Assembly: GCA_947458895.1 (NCBI GenBank)
Contig: CANHBY010000011.1
Span: 1 to 10,780, forward strand
Source: Burkholderiales bacterium
GTDB taxonomy: Bacteria > Pseudomonadota > Gammaproteobacteria > Burkholderiales > Burkholderiaceae_C
DNA length: 10,780 nt
Direction of reading: 5' to 3'
Positions 1-6,799 of this stretch are shown here, piece by piece. Every line of letters begins with the position of its first letter. Within the stretch, counting starts at the first letter, position 1. Under the pieces are notes generated by a model that was not told the DNA's origin, did not search any database, and was given only the letters and a program-made list of their open reading frames with translations. The translations under genes were made by a program, and so were the position numbers.

Positions 1-583
1 CCAATCCCTCCTGCCTTAGGCGATCAAACAGGTCCTTCAAGGCGCGGTGAGGCGCAGCTTGAAGGGCTGGATCAGTACCGGGTTCAGGAATACTCATGAG
101 CCCACGCAAACGAAGACGTGGCAGATGGACAACGTGTTGGGCGGCCTGCGACACCTCTTCTGGTGCAAACCCGTGCTTGTGAGGCTCGTGGCTGATGTTG
201 ACTTGCAGACAAACCTGCATGGGCGGCAAATGCGCTGGCCGCTGGGCGCTGAGGCGTTCGGCAGTTTTGAGGCGGTCGACCGCATGAACCCAATCGAAAT
301 TTTCAGCCACCACCCGCGTTTTGTTGCTTTGCAGTGGGCCGATCAAGTGCCAGGTGATTTGAGAGCGCAAATCCGCCAGGGCCGCGATTTTTTCCAGAGC
401 TTCTTGAACGTAGTTTTCACCAAAATGCCGCTCACCGGCTTCAAAAGCCGCCCTCACCGCCTCCGGGCCGAAGGTTTTGCTCACCACCAAGAGCGTGACA
501 CTTTGCTCGGGCCGACCGGCCGCGAGGCAGGCCGTTGCCATCTGCTGCCGGACTTGTTGTATGTTGTAAGAGATCGTAGCCAT
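1..583 (-). CDS. yggS: YggS/PLPBP family pyridoxal 5'-phosphate-binding protein (3' end outside window)
   Basis: The reverse strand from ATG at 583 reads open to the window edge, giving about 194 residues of a family usually near 230, so only the C-terminal tail is missing. The family holds PLP on a lysine in a type III TIM barrel without a known catalytic activity and helps keep cytosolic vitamin B6 and amino/keto acid pools balanced. Visible marks are VVSKTF with the PLP lysine at residue 36, FGENYVQE at 54-61, WHLIGPLQSNK at 78-88, a later VNIS...KHGF stretch and the RGLMSIP strand. The gene is divergent from pilT, an arrangement also known from Pseudomonas. No strong Shine-Dalgarno sequence precedes the ATG. 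The identification is firm; a physiological role specific to pili is not implied by the sequence. Confidence 0.93.
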   Translation of the reverse strand, partial: MATISYNIQQVRQQMATACLAAGRPEQSVTLLVVSKTFGPEAVRAAFEAGERHFGENYVQEALEKIAALADLRSQITWHLIGPLQSNKTRVVAENFDWVHAVDRLKTAERLSAQRPAHLPPMQVCLQVNISHEPHKHGFAPEEVSQAAQHVVHLPRLRLRGLMSIPEPGTDPALQAAPHRALKDLFDRLRQEGL

Positions 584-632
584 AATGACCCGAAGTATGT
601 CGCACCGGCCAGTTTCAAAGGGTGAAGGCCCC

Positions 633-661
633 TTGACTCCGGACACGCTGCGGATTTTTAC
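633..661 (+). promoter_or_regulatory. possible sigma-70 promoter for pilT
   Basis: In the 104-base gap between the divergent yggS and pilT starts, TTGACT at 633-638 matches five of six positions of the -35 consensus. After 17 bases comes TTTTAC at 656-661, which is a poor -10 (three of six). The position, 27 bases before the pilT ATG, is reasonable. This is a motif match only. Confidence 0.28.
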
Positions 662-687
662 AGCCCTCCTCGCCTTACCCTACCGAC

Positions 688-1731
688 ATGGACATTACTC
701 AACTGCTGGCGTTTTCAGTCAAAAACCAGGCCTCTGATTTGCACCTCTCGGCGGGCTTGCCGCCCATGATTCGCGTCCATGGAGATGTCCGCCGCATCAA
801 TATCGACCCCTTTGACCACCGGCAAGTTCATGACATGGTGTACGACATCATGAGTGACTCTCAGCGCAAGATATACGAGGAAACGCTGGAGTGCGATTTT
901 TCATTCGAAATCGAGGGCCTGTCGCGGTTTCGGGTGAATGCCTTTAACCAAAACCGGGGTTCGGGAGCTGTGTTCCGAACCATTCCGTCCAAAATCCTCA
1001 CCCTTGAGCAACTCAATACGCCGCGCGTGTTTGCGGAGCTGGCGCTGAGGCCACGCGGCTTGGTACTGGTGACAGGCCCCACCGGCTCGGGCAAGTCCAC
1101 CACGCTGGCGGCCATGGTGAACCACCTGAACGAAAATGAATATGGCCACGTGCTGACCATCGAAGACCCCATCGAGTTCGTGCACGAATCCAAGAAGTGC
1201 CTGATCAACCAGCGCGAGGTCGGGCCACACACCCGGAGCTTTTCGAATGCTCTGCGCGCGGCCCTGCGCGAAGACCCTGACGCGGTGCTGGTGGGTGAGC
1301 TGCGCGACCTGGAAACCATTCGCCTGGCGCTGACCGCTGCTGAAACGGGCCACTTGGTTTTTGGCACCCTGCACACATCGAGCGCAGCCAAAACCATCGA
1401 CCGTATCGTGGACGTTTTCCCGGCCGCCGAAAAAGACATGGTGCGAACCATGGTTTCTGAATCCCTGGTGGCCGTGATATCTCAAACCTTGTGCAAAACC
1501 AAAGATGGCTCCGGCCGGGTGGCGGCGCACGAAATCATGCTCGGCACGGCCGCCATACGGAATTTGATCCGGGAAAACAAGCTGGCCCAAATGTATTCCA
1601 CGATGCAGACCAGCATCAACGTGGGAATGCAAACGCTGGACCAAAATCTCTCCGAGTTGGTCAGGCGTCATTTGGTCTCCCCAGCCGAAGCACGCAACAA
1701 AGCGAAGTTCCCAGAAAACTTTCCCGGCTAA
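688..1731 (+). CDS. pilT: type IV pilus twitching motility retraction ATPase PilT
   Basis: A 347-residue hexameric secretion ATPase that acts on the cytoplasmic side of the type IV pilus machine, driving pilus depolymerisation and hence twitching. The N-terminal PAS-like domain (about 1-100) includes ASDLHLSAG. The RecA-like core has Walker A GPTGSGKST at 130-138 (Lys136), an Asp box TIEDPIEF at 158-165, Walker B/VGELRDLET at 202-210 with catalytic Glu204, and a His box TGHLVFGTLHT ending at 230. The C-terminal AIRNLIRE motif at 289-296, known to be required for retraction in PilT but absent from the paralogue PilU, is intact and fixes the name. Length is typical. No clear Shine-Dalgarno precedes the ATG, but the MDITQLL start is the family start. 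pilU follows after 94 bases and is probably cotranscribed. Confidence 0.97.
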   Translation: MDITQLLAFSVKNQASDLHLSAGLPPMIRVHGDVRRINIDPFDHRQVHDMVYDIMSDSQRKIYEETLECDFSFEIEGLSRFRVNAFNQNRGSGAVFRTIPSKILTLEQLNTPRVFAELALRPRGLVLVTGPTGSGKSTTLAAMVNHLNENEYGHVLTIEDPIEFVHESKKCLINQREVGPHTRSFSNALRAALREDPDAVLVGELRDLETIRLALTAAETGHLVFGTLHTSSAAKTIDRIVDVFPAAEKDMVRTMVSESLVAVISQTLCKTKDGSGRVAAHEIMLGTAAIRNLIRENKLAQMYSTMQTSINVGMQTLDQNLSELVRRHLVSPAEARNKAKFPENFPG

Positions 1732-1743
1732 ACCCCTCGTGCA

Positions 1744-1766
1744 ATGTTCCACACTGAATGGAACAT
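1744..1766. repeat. perfect 8-bp inverted repeat in the pilT-pilU spacer
   Basis: ATGTTCCA at 1744-1751 is the exact reverse complement of TGGAACAT at 1759-1766, with a 7-base loop. It begins 12 bases after the pilT stop codon. No T run follows, so it is not a standard intrinsic terminator. It could be an RNA stem that sets the relative amounts of pilT and pilU message, or a protein-binding dyad. Confidence 0.6.
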
Positions 1767-1825
1767 CAAGCGCAAAACTCTGCACCATCTCTCCCAATTT
1801 GCCCGCGTGGTGAAAGGTTTCTCCC

Positions 1826-2962
1826 ATGGAACGTGATCAGGCCTCGAAGTTCATCAATGATTTGCTGCGCCTCATGGTCTCCCGGGGCGGCTCAGACCTC
1901 TTTCTCACCGCTGACTTTCCGCCTGCCATCAAGGTCGATGGCAAGCTGAACAAGGTGTCACCGCAACCCTTGACGAGCCAACACACTTTGGCGCTGGCCC
2001 GCTCGGTGATGAACGATCGGCAATCGGCCGAGTTTGAGCGAACTAAAGAGTGCAACTTTGCGATCTCGCCTCAAGGGGTGGGCCGCTTCCGGGTCAATGC
2101 CTTCGTTCAGCAAGGGCAAATCGGGTTGGTGCTGCGAACCATTCCGCAAAACATGCCCACCATCGACTCGCTGGGGCTGCCCCAGGTGTTGAAGGAGCTG
2201 TCCATGAACAAGCGAGGATTGGTGATCTTCGTGGGCGCAACGGGCTCGGGCAAAACCACCTCGATGGCGGCGATGGTCGACCACCGTAACGAGAATTCTC
2301 ACGGGCACATCATCACCATCGAAGACCCGGTTGAATATGTGCATACCCACAAAAACTGCATCGTCACCCAGCGCGAGATTGGCCTGGACACAGAGGGTTG
2401 GGCAACCGCACTGAAGAATGCCCTGCGGCAAGCGCCCGATGTGGTTTTGATGGGTGAGATCCGCGACCGGGAAACCATGGAAAACGCAATAGCTTTCTCG
2501 GAAACAGGGCATTTGTGCTTAGCGACGCTGCACGCCAACAACGCCAATCAGGCGATTGATCGGGTGATTAATTTCTTCCCGGAGGAGCGGCGTGCCCAGG
2601 TTCTGATGGATCTATCGTTCAACCTGCGCGCGTTCGTTTCTCAACGGCTTTTGCCTCGGCAAGACCGCAGGGGCCGCGCGGCGGCGGTTGAAATCATGCT
2701 CAACTCACCACTGGTGTCTGACCTGATTTTCAAGGGCGAGGTGTCCGAGATCAAAGACATCATGAAGCGCTCGCGCGAGCTGGGCATGCAAACTTTCGAC
2801 CAGAGCTTGTTCGATCTCTACGACTCCTCCATCGTGACGTACGAAGATGCCCTGCGTAACGCCGACTCGGTGAACGATTTGCGCTTGCAAATCAAGCTTC
2901 ACAGCCAACGGGTTCGCCATGACGACCTGGCTGCGGACACCGAACACCTGAGCATTGTGTAA
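1826..2962 (+). CDS. pilU: type IV pilus PilT-like accessory retraction ATPase PilU
   Basis: A 378-residue paralogue of PilT that works with PilT as an accessory retraction motor. Seen: N-terminal domain with GGSDLFLTAD at 21-30, Walker A GATGSGKTT at 137-145 (Lys143), Asp box TIEDPVEY at 164-171, Walker B-region VVLMGEIRD at 206-214 (Glu211) and His box TGHLCLATLH at 227-236. In place of PilT's AIRNLIRE it has LVSDLIFKGE near 296-305, and it carries a longer C-terminal tail (about 340-378); both are PilU traits. GAAAGG at 1812-1817 lies 8 bases before the ATG and supports this start. It lies 94 bases behind pilT in the same direction, the usual pilTU order. Confidence 0.96.
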   Translation: MERDQASKFINDLLRLMVSRGGSDLFLTADFPPAIKVDGKLNKVSPQPLTSQHTLALARSVMNDRQSAEFERTKECNFAISPQGVGRFRVNAFVQQGQIGLVLRTIPQNMPTIDSLGLPQVLKELSMNKRGLVIFVGATGSGKTTSMAAMVDHRNENSHGHIITIEDPVEYVHTHKNCIVTQREIGLDTEGWATALKNALRQAPDVVLMGEIRDRETMENAIAFSETGHLCLATLHANNANQAIDRVINFFPEERRAQVLMDLSFNLRAFVSQRLLPRQDRRGRAAAVEIMLNSPLVSDLIFKGEVSEIKDIMKRSRELGMQTFDQSLFDLYDSSIVTYEDALRNADSVNDLRLQIKLHSQRVRHDDLAADTEHLSIV

Positions 2963-3038
2963 CGAGGGCTGCGGCCTGAGGCCAGCAGAGCATTTCTAGC
3001 ATCATCGGGCCGACTTGACTTGAACGAAGCGAATCGCA

Positions 3039-3965
3039 ATGAACACAACGCAGGCAGTGTCTTCTCGCCCGGTGGCGTTCTTGGGCTTGGGCGTGATGGG
3101 GTACCCGATGGCCGGTCACTTGGTGCGTGCCGGTTACCAGGTTCGGGGCTATAACCGCTCGGCCGAGAAGGCCACCAAGTGGATTGCCGAGCATGGCCCC
3201 CTGGGCCACGGTGCCCAGATTGCCAGCACACCGCAGGCTGCCGTGGAAAATGCCGAATTCGTGTTCTCGTGCGTGGGCAACGATGACGACCTGCGCTGTG
3301 TGACGCTGGGGCCAATCAATGCATCCGGTCAACGCCAGGGAGGTGCCTTTGAAGCCATGAAGTCAGGCGCCACATGGATTGACCACACCACCACCTCCGC
3401 TGAGGTGGCTCGGGAGCTGCACGACGTGGCCCGCGAGCGGGGTTTGCAGTTCATCGATGCACCCGTTTCAGGCGGCAACCTGGGGGCACTCAAGGGGGTA
3501 CTCACGGTGCTGTGCGGTGGTGACGCGTCGGCCGTCGACAGCGTGCGTCCGGTACTTCGCGCTTATGCCAAGGCCGTCACCTATCTGGGAGGCGCGGGTT
3601 CAGGGCAGCTCGCCAAAATGGTCAATCAAGTGTGCATTGCCGGCGCCTTGCAGGCCTTGTCAGAGGCGGTGGCCTTCGGTCAGCGTGCGGGTTTGGACAT
3701 GAAGGCCGTACTCGGGGCCATTGCACAGGGTGCCGCACAGAGTTGGCAGTTAGAAAACCGTGGGCCCACGATGGTCGACGACCAATTCGACTTTGGCTTC
3801 GCAGTCGACTGGATGCGCAAGGACCTGGGCCTGGTGTTGGCTGAAGGGTACCGCAACGGCGCGAGCCTGCCCATCACCGATCAAGTGAGCCGCTTTTACG
3901 ACGAGGTGAGTGAGATGGGCGGAGGGCGCTGGGACACCTCCAGCCTCATTCGACGGCTGCGCTAA
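3039..3965 (+). CDS. NAD(P)-dependent beta-hydroxyacid dehydrogenase (3-hydroxyisobutyrate dehydrogenase / tartronate semialdehyde reductase family)
   Basis: A 308-residue cytosolic oxidoreductase of the 3-HIBADH-like family, which oxidises short beta-hydroxyacids or reduces the matching semialdehydes. The N-terminal Rossmann domain has the dinucleotide loop FLGLGVMGYPM (Gly16, Gly18, Gly21). The substrate signature DAPVSGG lies at 140-146, and the catalytic lysine is Lys193 in GSGQLAKMVNQ with Asn196 three residues on. KMVNQ resembles the KLANQ form of GarR-type reductases more than the KxxNN form of many 3-hydroxyisobutyrate dehydrogenases, but substrate cannot be assigned from this. Lys261-Asp262 of the C-terminal helical domain is also conserved. 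It begins 76 bases after pilU and has only a weak ribosome binding site. It ends 12 bases from the convergent lipoprotein gene, with no room for a terminator between them. Confidence 0.9.
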   Translation: MNTTQAVSSRPVAFLGLGVMGYPMAGHLVRAGYQVRGYNRSAEKATKWIAEHGPLGHGAQIASTPQAAVENAEFVFSCVGNDDDLRCVTLGPINASGQRQGGAFEAMKSGATWIDHTTTSAEVARELHDVARERGLQFIDAPVSGGNLGALKGVLTVLCGGDASAVDSVRPVLRAYAKAVTYLGGAGSGQLAKMVNQVCIAGALQALSEAVAFGQRAGLDMKAVLGAIAQGAAQSWQLENRGPTMVDDQFDFGFAVDWMRKDLGLVLAEGYRNGASLPITDQVSRFYDEVSEMGGGRWDTSSLIRRLR

Positions 3966-3977
3966 CGAACCTTGAGC

Positions 3978-4637
3978 TCAGGGGTTGTTGGTGGCGGTGC
4001 CAGGCGCGCGGCCAGGCTGCATGTCAGCCAGCTCCGCATCGGTGACCAGCTCAAATGCGCGCACGACCTTCTTGACGTCACTGATACCGCGGGCGAGCTC
4101 GGTGGCGCGGTCGGCTTCACGCTCGGTGACACGGCCCATCAGGTAGACCACGCCTCGATCGGTGAATACTTTCAAGGCATTGGACTGCAGATCTTTGGCG
4201 TCAAAGAAAGTGGCCTTGACTTTGCTGGTGATCACCGAATCACTGAAGTTGCTGGTGAAGGTTGGGCCCACCTCGAGCTCATTGACGACAGAGCGCACCT
4301 GGGGGATCTTCGTAACGGCCTGCTCAATGGCCACCTTTTTTTCTTCGGTGTTCACGCTACCCGCTAGCAACACCACCCGGTTGTAACTCAGGACAGCGAC
4401 ACCACTGCGCTCGCCGGTCACATCGTGCACGCGGCTGCCGGCTTTGATTTCGATGTTTTGGTCTTCGAGCTGCGTGCCGGACGTGCGGCGGTCAGCGGCC
4501 ACAGCGACCGAGCCACCCACCATGCCGCCCACCATGAGGGGCGCGCAGCCACTCAGGGCACCGGCGCTGAGCGCCAAGGCCCAAAGCATCGGGCGCAAGG
4601 AGGTTTGGCAGAAAGAAGGTAATTTGAAATGGATCAT
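3978..4637 (-). CDS. dolP: dual BON-domain outer-membrane lipoprotein, DolP/YraP type
   Basis: A 219-residue predicted lipoprotein. Residues 1-30 form a signal peptide with hydrophobic core LWALALSAGA and lipobox LSGC at 28-31, so Cys31 is the expected acylated residue. A glycine-rich segment (MVGGMVGGS) follows, then two BON repeats at about 62-123 and 133-198. In E. coli, DolP is an outer-membrane lipoprotein that supports envelope integrity and cell-wall remodelling at division; that function is carried over here by homology and gene order. The ATG overlaps the TGA of the upstream diaA-type gene as ATGA (4634-4637), implying translational coupling. The C-terminal tail after 200 (PGRAPGTATNNP) is low in complexity. 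The symbol rests on domain pattern plus synteny. Confidence 0.88.
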   Translation of the reverse strand: MIHFKLPSFCQTSLRPMLWALALSAGALSGCAPLMVGGMVGGSVAVAADRRTSGTQLEDQNIEIKAGSRVHDVTGERSGVAVLSYNRVVLLAGSVNTEEKKVAIEQAVTKIPQVRSVVNELEVGPTFTSNFSDSVITSKVKATFFDAKDLQSNALKVFTDRGVVYLMGRVTEREADRATELARGISDVKKVVRAFELVTDAELADMQPGRAPGTATNNP

Positions 4638-5191
4638 GGTGTGTCGTATTCCCCGAGAAGTTGAAGATCGACCGCATCACACAGGCTGTGCAAAATCAAC
4701 CACTGCACCTCATGAATGCGCGCCTTGCGCTCATGGGGAATGTTGATGTGCACATCGGTCTCTGCGAGTGAGTCTTTGAGGTTGGTGTTGCGGCCTGTGA
4801 TGGCCACGACGGTGATGTCTTTGGCGTGTGCGCGTTCAAGTGCGCCCAACAGGATAGGGCCGGCCTCGCTGGCGCACAGAGCCAGAACCACGTCGCCGGG
4901 CTGGCCCAATGTTTCGAGTTGCCGAACCCACAAACCATTTTCGTCGGTGGCCAGCGCCAGCGCGGCCAAACCAGGCCGCTCGCGCTCGAACCGCGACAAC
5001 AGCTTGTTGGCCATGTACTCGGCGTGAAGCGAGCAATCAGCTTCGCCGAGGGTGAGGATTTTCCCGCCCGAGGTGATGCTGCCGACCAAGGCATCGACGG
5101 CATCGGCCATGGGCTTGCCCAGGGCCTCGGCGCAGGCATAGGTCAGGTCGGCGCTGTCGAAAAATTGTTGCTGTAATCGTTGTTCAAGCAT
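4634..5191 (-). CDS. diaA: SIS-domain protein, DiaA/GmhA-like (phosphoheptose isomerase family) with degenerate sugar-site motifs
   Basis: With the ATG at 5191 the protein is 185 residues. A TTG at 5197 in the same frame would add two, but family proteins start MLEQR, which favours the ATG. One SIS fold fills the sequence. The N-terminal MLEQRLQQQFFDSADL, the RFERERPGLAALAL segment and the C-terminal IHEVQWLILHSLCDAVD match the DiaA/GmhA-like proteins next to yraN in Burkholderiales. E. coli DiaA binds DnaA and promotes initiation at oriC; GmhA isomerises sedoheptulose 7-phosphate. Here the usual GNGGSAADAQH loop reads GEADCSLHAEY (residues 49-59), and the AISTSGNS loop reads ALCASEAGP (about 104-112). 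The segment between them is several residues shorter than usual. Isomerase activity therefore looks unlikely and a DiaA-like binding role more likely (inference). It overlaps dolP by 4 bases. Confidence 0.82.
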   Translation of the reverse strand: MLEQRLQQQFFDSADLTYACAEALGKPMADAVDALVGSITSGGKILTLGEADCSLHAEYMANKLLSRFERERPGLAALALATDENGLWVRQLETLGQPGDVVLALCASEAGPILLGALERAHAKDITVVAITGRNTNLKDSLAETDVHINIPHERKARIHEVQWLILHSLCDAVDLQLLGEYDTP

Positions 5192-5205
5192 GATCAAGGA
5201 TCATA
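5190..5205 (-). promoter_or_regulatory. possible -10 element and dyad at the diaA start
   Basis: On the minus strand TATGAT (plus-strand 5200-5205) matches five of six -10 positions and ends 8 bases before the diaA ATG, so a transcript from it would have almost no leader. No convincing -35 is visible. The same bases form a perfect dyad, ATGATC (5190-5195) and GATCAT (5199-5204) around three bases, joining the start codon to the -10. It may be an operator or only a chance motif in the 102-base spacer to yraN. Confidence 0.3.
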
Positions 5206-5293
5206 AGACACCGCCTACCCAAAATCGGCCTGATCTTGCGGATTGTTTCGACAGATTGCGAGGTTAGCGCCACAACAAGGCCTGAACGGACCG

Positions 5294-5674
5294 CTAACCC
5301 CGAACCAAGACCGCGTCAAATGCAGACTGAACCCAGTCAAGGGATGCGCCCTCGATGCTCACGACATCAAATCGGCAGGGCGGATGAGAGCGGTAACGCA
5401 TCAAAAAGGATCGCGCTGCGAAGACCAGGCTTCGTTGCTTCTGAGGGCTGATGCTCGAGAGAGCGCAGCCAAAGGCTGAGCCGCCCCGAGAGCGAACCTC
5501 CACAAACACCAGGGTGCCGTCCCGCGTTTGCATGATTAAATCAATTTCGCCCCCGCGGGCCTGCGGGCCACGTGCGACCCGATAATTACGCTCGATCAAC
5601 CGTAACCCCTGGCGTTGCAAATGACTCAGGGCCCGCTCCTCGGCCTCATCTCCCGTTTGCTTTGTCGTGACCAA
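5294..5674 (-). CDS. yraN: YraN / UPF0102 family nuclease-fold protein
   Basis: A 126-residue protein of the UPF0102 family, which has a restriction-endonuclease-like fold and no firmly established role. The fold's acidic residues are present: GGEIDLIM with Glu43 and Asp45, then VFVEVRSR with Glu59 and Arg61, followed by the conserved SISPQKQRSL segment (about 74-83). The start is a TTG at 5674. It is preceded on the minus strand by GAGGAAG, a good Shine-Dalgarno sequence at suitable spacing, and there is no ATG nearby in frame. The gene is followed after 102 bases by diaA in the same direction. Its first 8 bases overlap the start of the divergent rsmI, so its promoter must lie inside rsmI coding sequence. 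Confidence 0.88.
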   Translation of the reverse strand: MVTTKQTGDEAEERALSHLQRQGLRLIERNYRVARGPQARGGEIDLIMQTRDGTLVFVEVRSRGGSAFGCALSSISPQKQRSLVFAARSFLMRYRSHPPCRFDVVSIEGASLDWVQSAFDAVLVRG

Positions 5675-6575
5675 TTTTTCTTCCTCAATCTTGTTGCAGG
5701 CCGCGGCTTCCCAAGCTGGCGGGCAGGAGTATCCCGCGGCGACGCTTTATGTGGTCGCGACGCCGATCGGTAATCTGGCTGATATTTCGTTGAGGGCGGT
5801 GCACACCTTGGGGCTGGTCGATGCGGTGGCCTGCGAAGACACCCGGCACAGTGGCCAACTGCTGCGACATCTGGGCATCGACAAGCCGCTCCTGGCTGCT
5901 CATGAACACAACGAGCGTGAAGCGGCGCAGGCCGTGGTGGCCCGACTGTTGAGAGGCGAGCGCGTGGCCTATGTGAGTGATGCCGGCACGCCCGCCATCA
6001 GTGACCCCGGTGCGCGCTTGGTGGCCAGCGTGCGTGCGGCCGGCTTTCGCGCCTTACCGATTCCAGGCGTGAGCAGTGTGGTGACCGCCTTGAGCGTGGC
6101 CGGCGTGGAGGAAAACGGACCCTTCCGGTTTGTGGGATTTTTGCCTTCAGCGGCCAAAGAGCGCGAGAGGTTGTTGAGTGAATGCGCCCGCATGCACGAG
6201 ACCCAGGTGTTGTTCGAAGCACCTCACCGCATTGAGGCTCTATGCGCCCAACTGGCTGCTCTGTGCCCAGAACGAGCGCTGAGCTTGTGCCGAGAGCTGA
6301 CCAAACAATTTGAGTCGGTGCACACCTTGGCCGCGGGGCAAGCGCCGGCTTGGTTGGCTGAGCAGCCGCAACGCAGCCGGGGTGAATTTGTGGTGGTATT
6401 GCACGCCAGCCCTGCCGCCGCCGAGCCCTTGGTTGAGGCGGGTCATGAAAACACGCTTCGAATTTTGCTGCGTGAATTGCCGCTCAAACAGGCCGTGGTG
6501 CTGGCCGCTGAGATCACCGGGGCTGCGCGCAATGGGCTGTATGCCAGGGCGTTGGAGATCAAGGCCCAGGATTGA
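5667..6575 (+). CDS. rsmI: 16S rRNA (cytidine(1402)-2'-O)-methyltransferase RsmI
   Basis: A 302-residue SAM-dependent methyltransferase of the tetrapyrrole-methylase fold that 2'-O-methylates C1402 of 16S rRNA in the decoding centre. Motifs in order: LYVVATPIGNLADI at 27-40, ACEDTRHSGQLL from 55, SDAGTPAISDPG at 104-115, PIPGVSS at 131-137, FVGFLP at 155-160, EAPHR at 184-188, the RELTKQFE stretch at 209-216 and RGEFVVV at 238-244. The start used is GTG at 5667, with no visible Shine-Dalgarno; TTG at 5691 or 5694 is an alternative, since the conserved domain begins only near residue 22. The gene is divergent from yraN and overlaps its start by 8 bases. A MITE-like palindrome begins two bases after the stop. 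Confidence 0.95.
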   Translation: MTNFSSSILLQAAASQAGGQEYPAATLYVVATPIGNLADISLRAVHTLGLVDAVACEDTRHSGQLLRHLGIDKPLLAAHEHNEREAAQAVVARLLRGERVAYVSDAGTPAISDPGARLVASVRAAGFRALPIPGVSSVVTALSVAGVEENGPFRFVGFLPSAAKERERLLSECARMHETQVLFEAPHRIEALCAQLAALCPERALSLCRELTKQFESVHTLAAGQAPAWLAEQPQRSRGEFVVVLHASPAAAEPLVEAGHENTLRILLRELPLKQAVVLAAEITGAARNGLYARALEIKAQD

Positions 6576-6576
6576 G

Positions 6577-6601
6577 CTAGTGCCGTGTCAAGGCTCAAAT
6601 G
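6577..6601 (+). repeat. left terminal inverted repeat of the 166-bp element
   Basis: A 25-base end beginning CTAGTGCCGTG and finishing GGCTCAAATG. It pairs with 6718-6742 with a single mismatch at base five. It begins one base after the rsmI TGA plus G. Confidence 0.8.
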
Positions 6602-6717
6602 CCGCTTGCTCGCTTGCCCTCAACCCCGATGGCGTCGTTGCTTCTCGTCGCCAGAGCCCAAGCTATGACTCCTCGTCGCGCCTAGCCACCGGGCTTGATG
6701 GCGGCGCGATCAAACGA

Positions 6718-6742
6718 CATTTGAGCCTTGACACGACACTAG
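6718..6742 (-). repeat. right terminal inverted repeat of the 166-bp element
   Basis: Reads CATTTGAGCC on the plus strand and ends GACACGACACTAG. It is the reverse complement of 6577-6601 at 24 of 25 bases. Confidence 0.8.
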
Positions 6743-6799
6743 GCGAGGGAGTGCAGAGCTTCCCTTGGGGAAAATCATCATGGGCTTCAAGCACGCTCC

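Larger units (their letters stand above)
6577..6742. mobile_element. 166-bp MITE-like palindromic element with 25-bp terminal inverted repeats
   Basis: The ends at 6577-6601 and 6718-6742 are reverse complements at 24 of 25 positions. They share the core GTGTCAAGGCTCAAATG and differ only at GCCG versus GTCG near the tip. Both outer edges read CTAG, so TA borders the element on each side, as with elements that insert into and duplicate TA (IS630/mariner class). Inside the perfect ends the arms remain partly complementary (about 23 of 33 positions, 6602-6633 against 6685-6717), so nearly the whole element could fold into one long hairpin. A short direct repeat CTCGTCGC (6644-6651 and 6672-6679) lies near the centre. 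No ORF of its own is credible. It starts two bases after the rsmI stop and may also act as its 3' transcript end. Confidence 0.72.

Noticed and set aside
47..625. Plus-strand open frame of 192 codons at the left edge
   Set aside because: The opposite strand encodes a clear YggS protein with its PLP lysine motif; this frame is its shadow.
901..1827. Minus-strand open frame of 308 codons antisense to pilT
   Set aside because: It lies wholly under the strongly conserved pilT frame and its translation shows no recognisable motif. Long antisense frames are common in GC-rich genes.
2966..2985. GGCC-TGA-GGCC hairpin after pilU as a terminator
   Set aside because: The stem is only 4 bp (7 with a bulge) and no T run follows, so it is not convincing.
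3966..3977. Terminator between the convergent dehydrogenase and dolP genes
   Set aside because: Only 12 bases separate the stop codons; the TGAGCTCA palindrome at 3973-3980 is too small to be a terminator stem.
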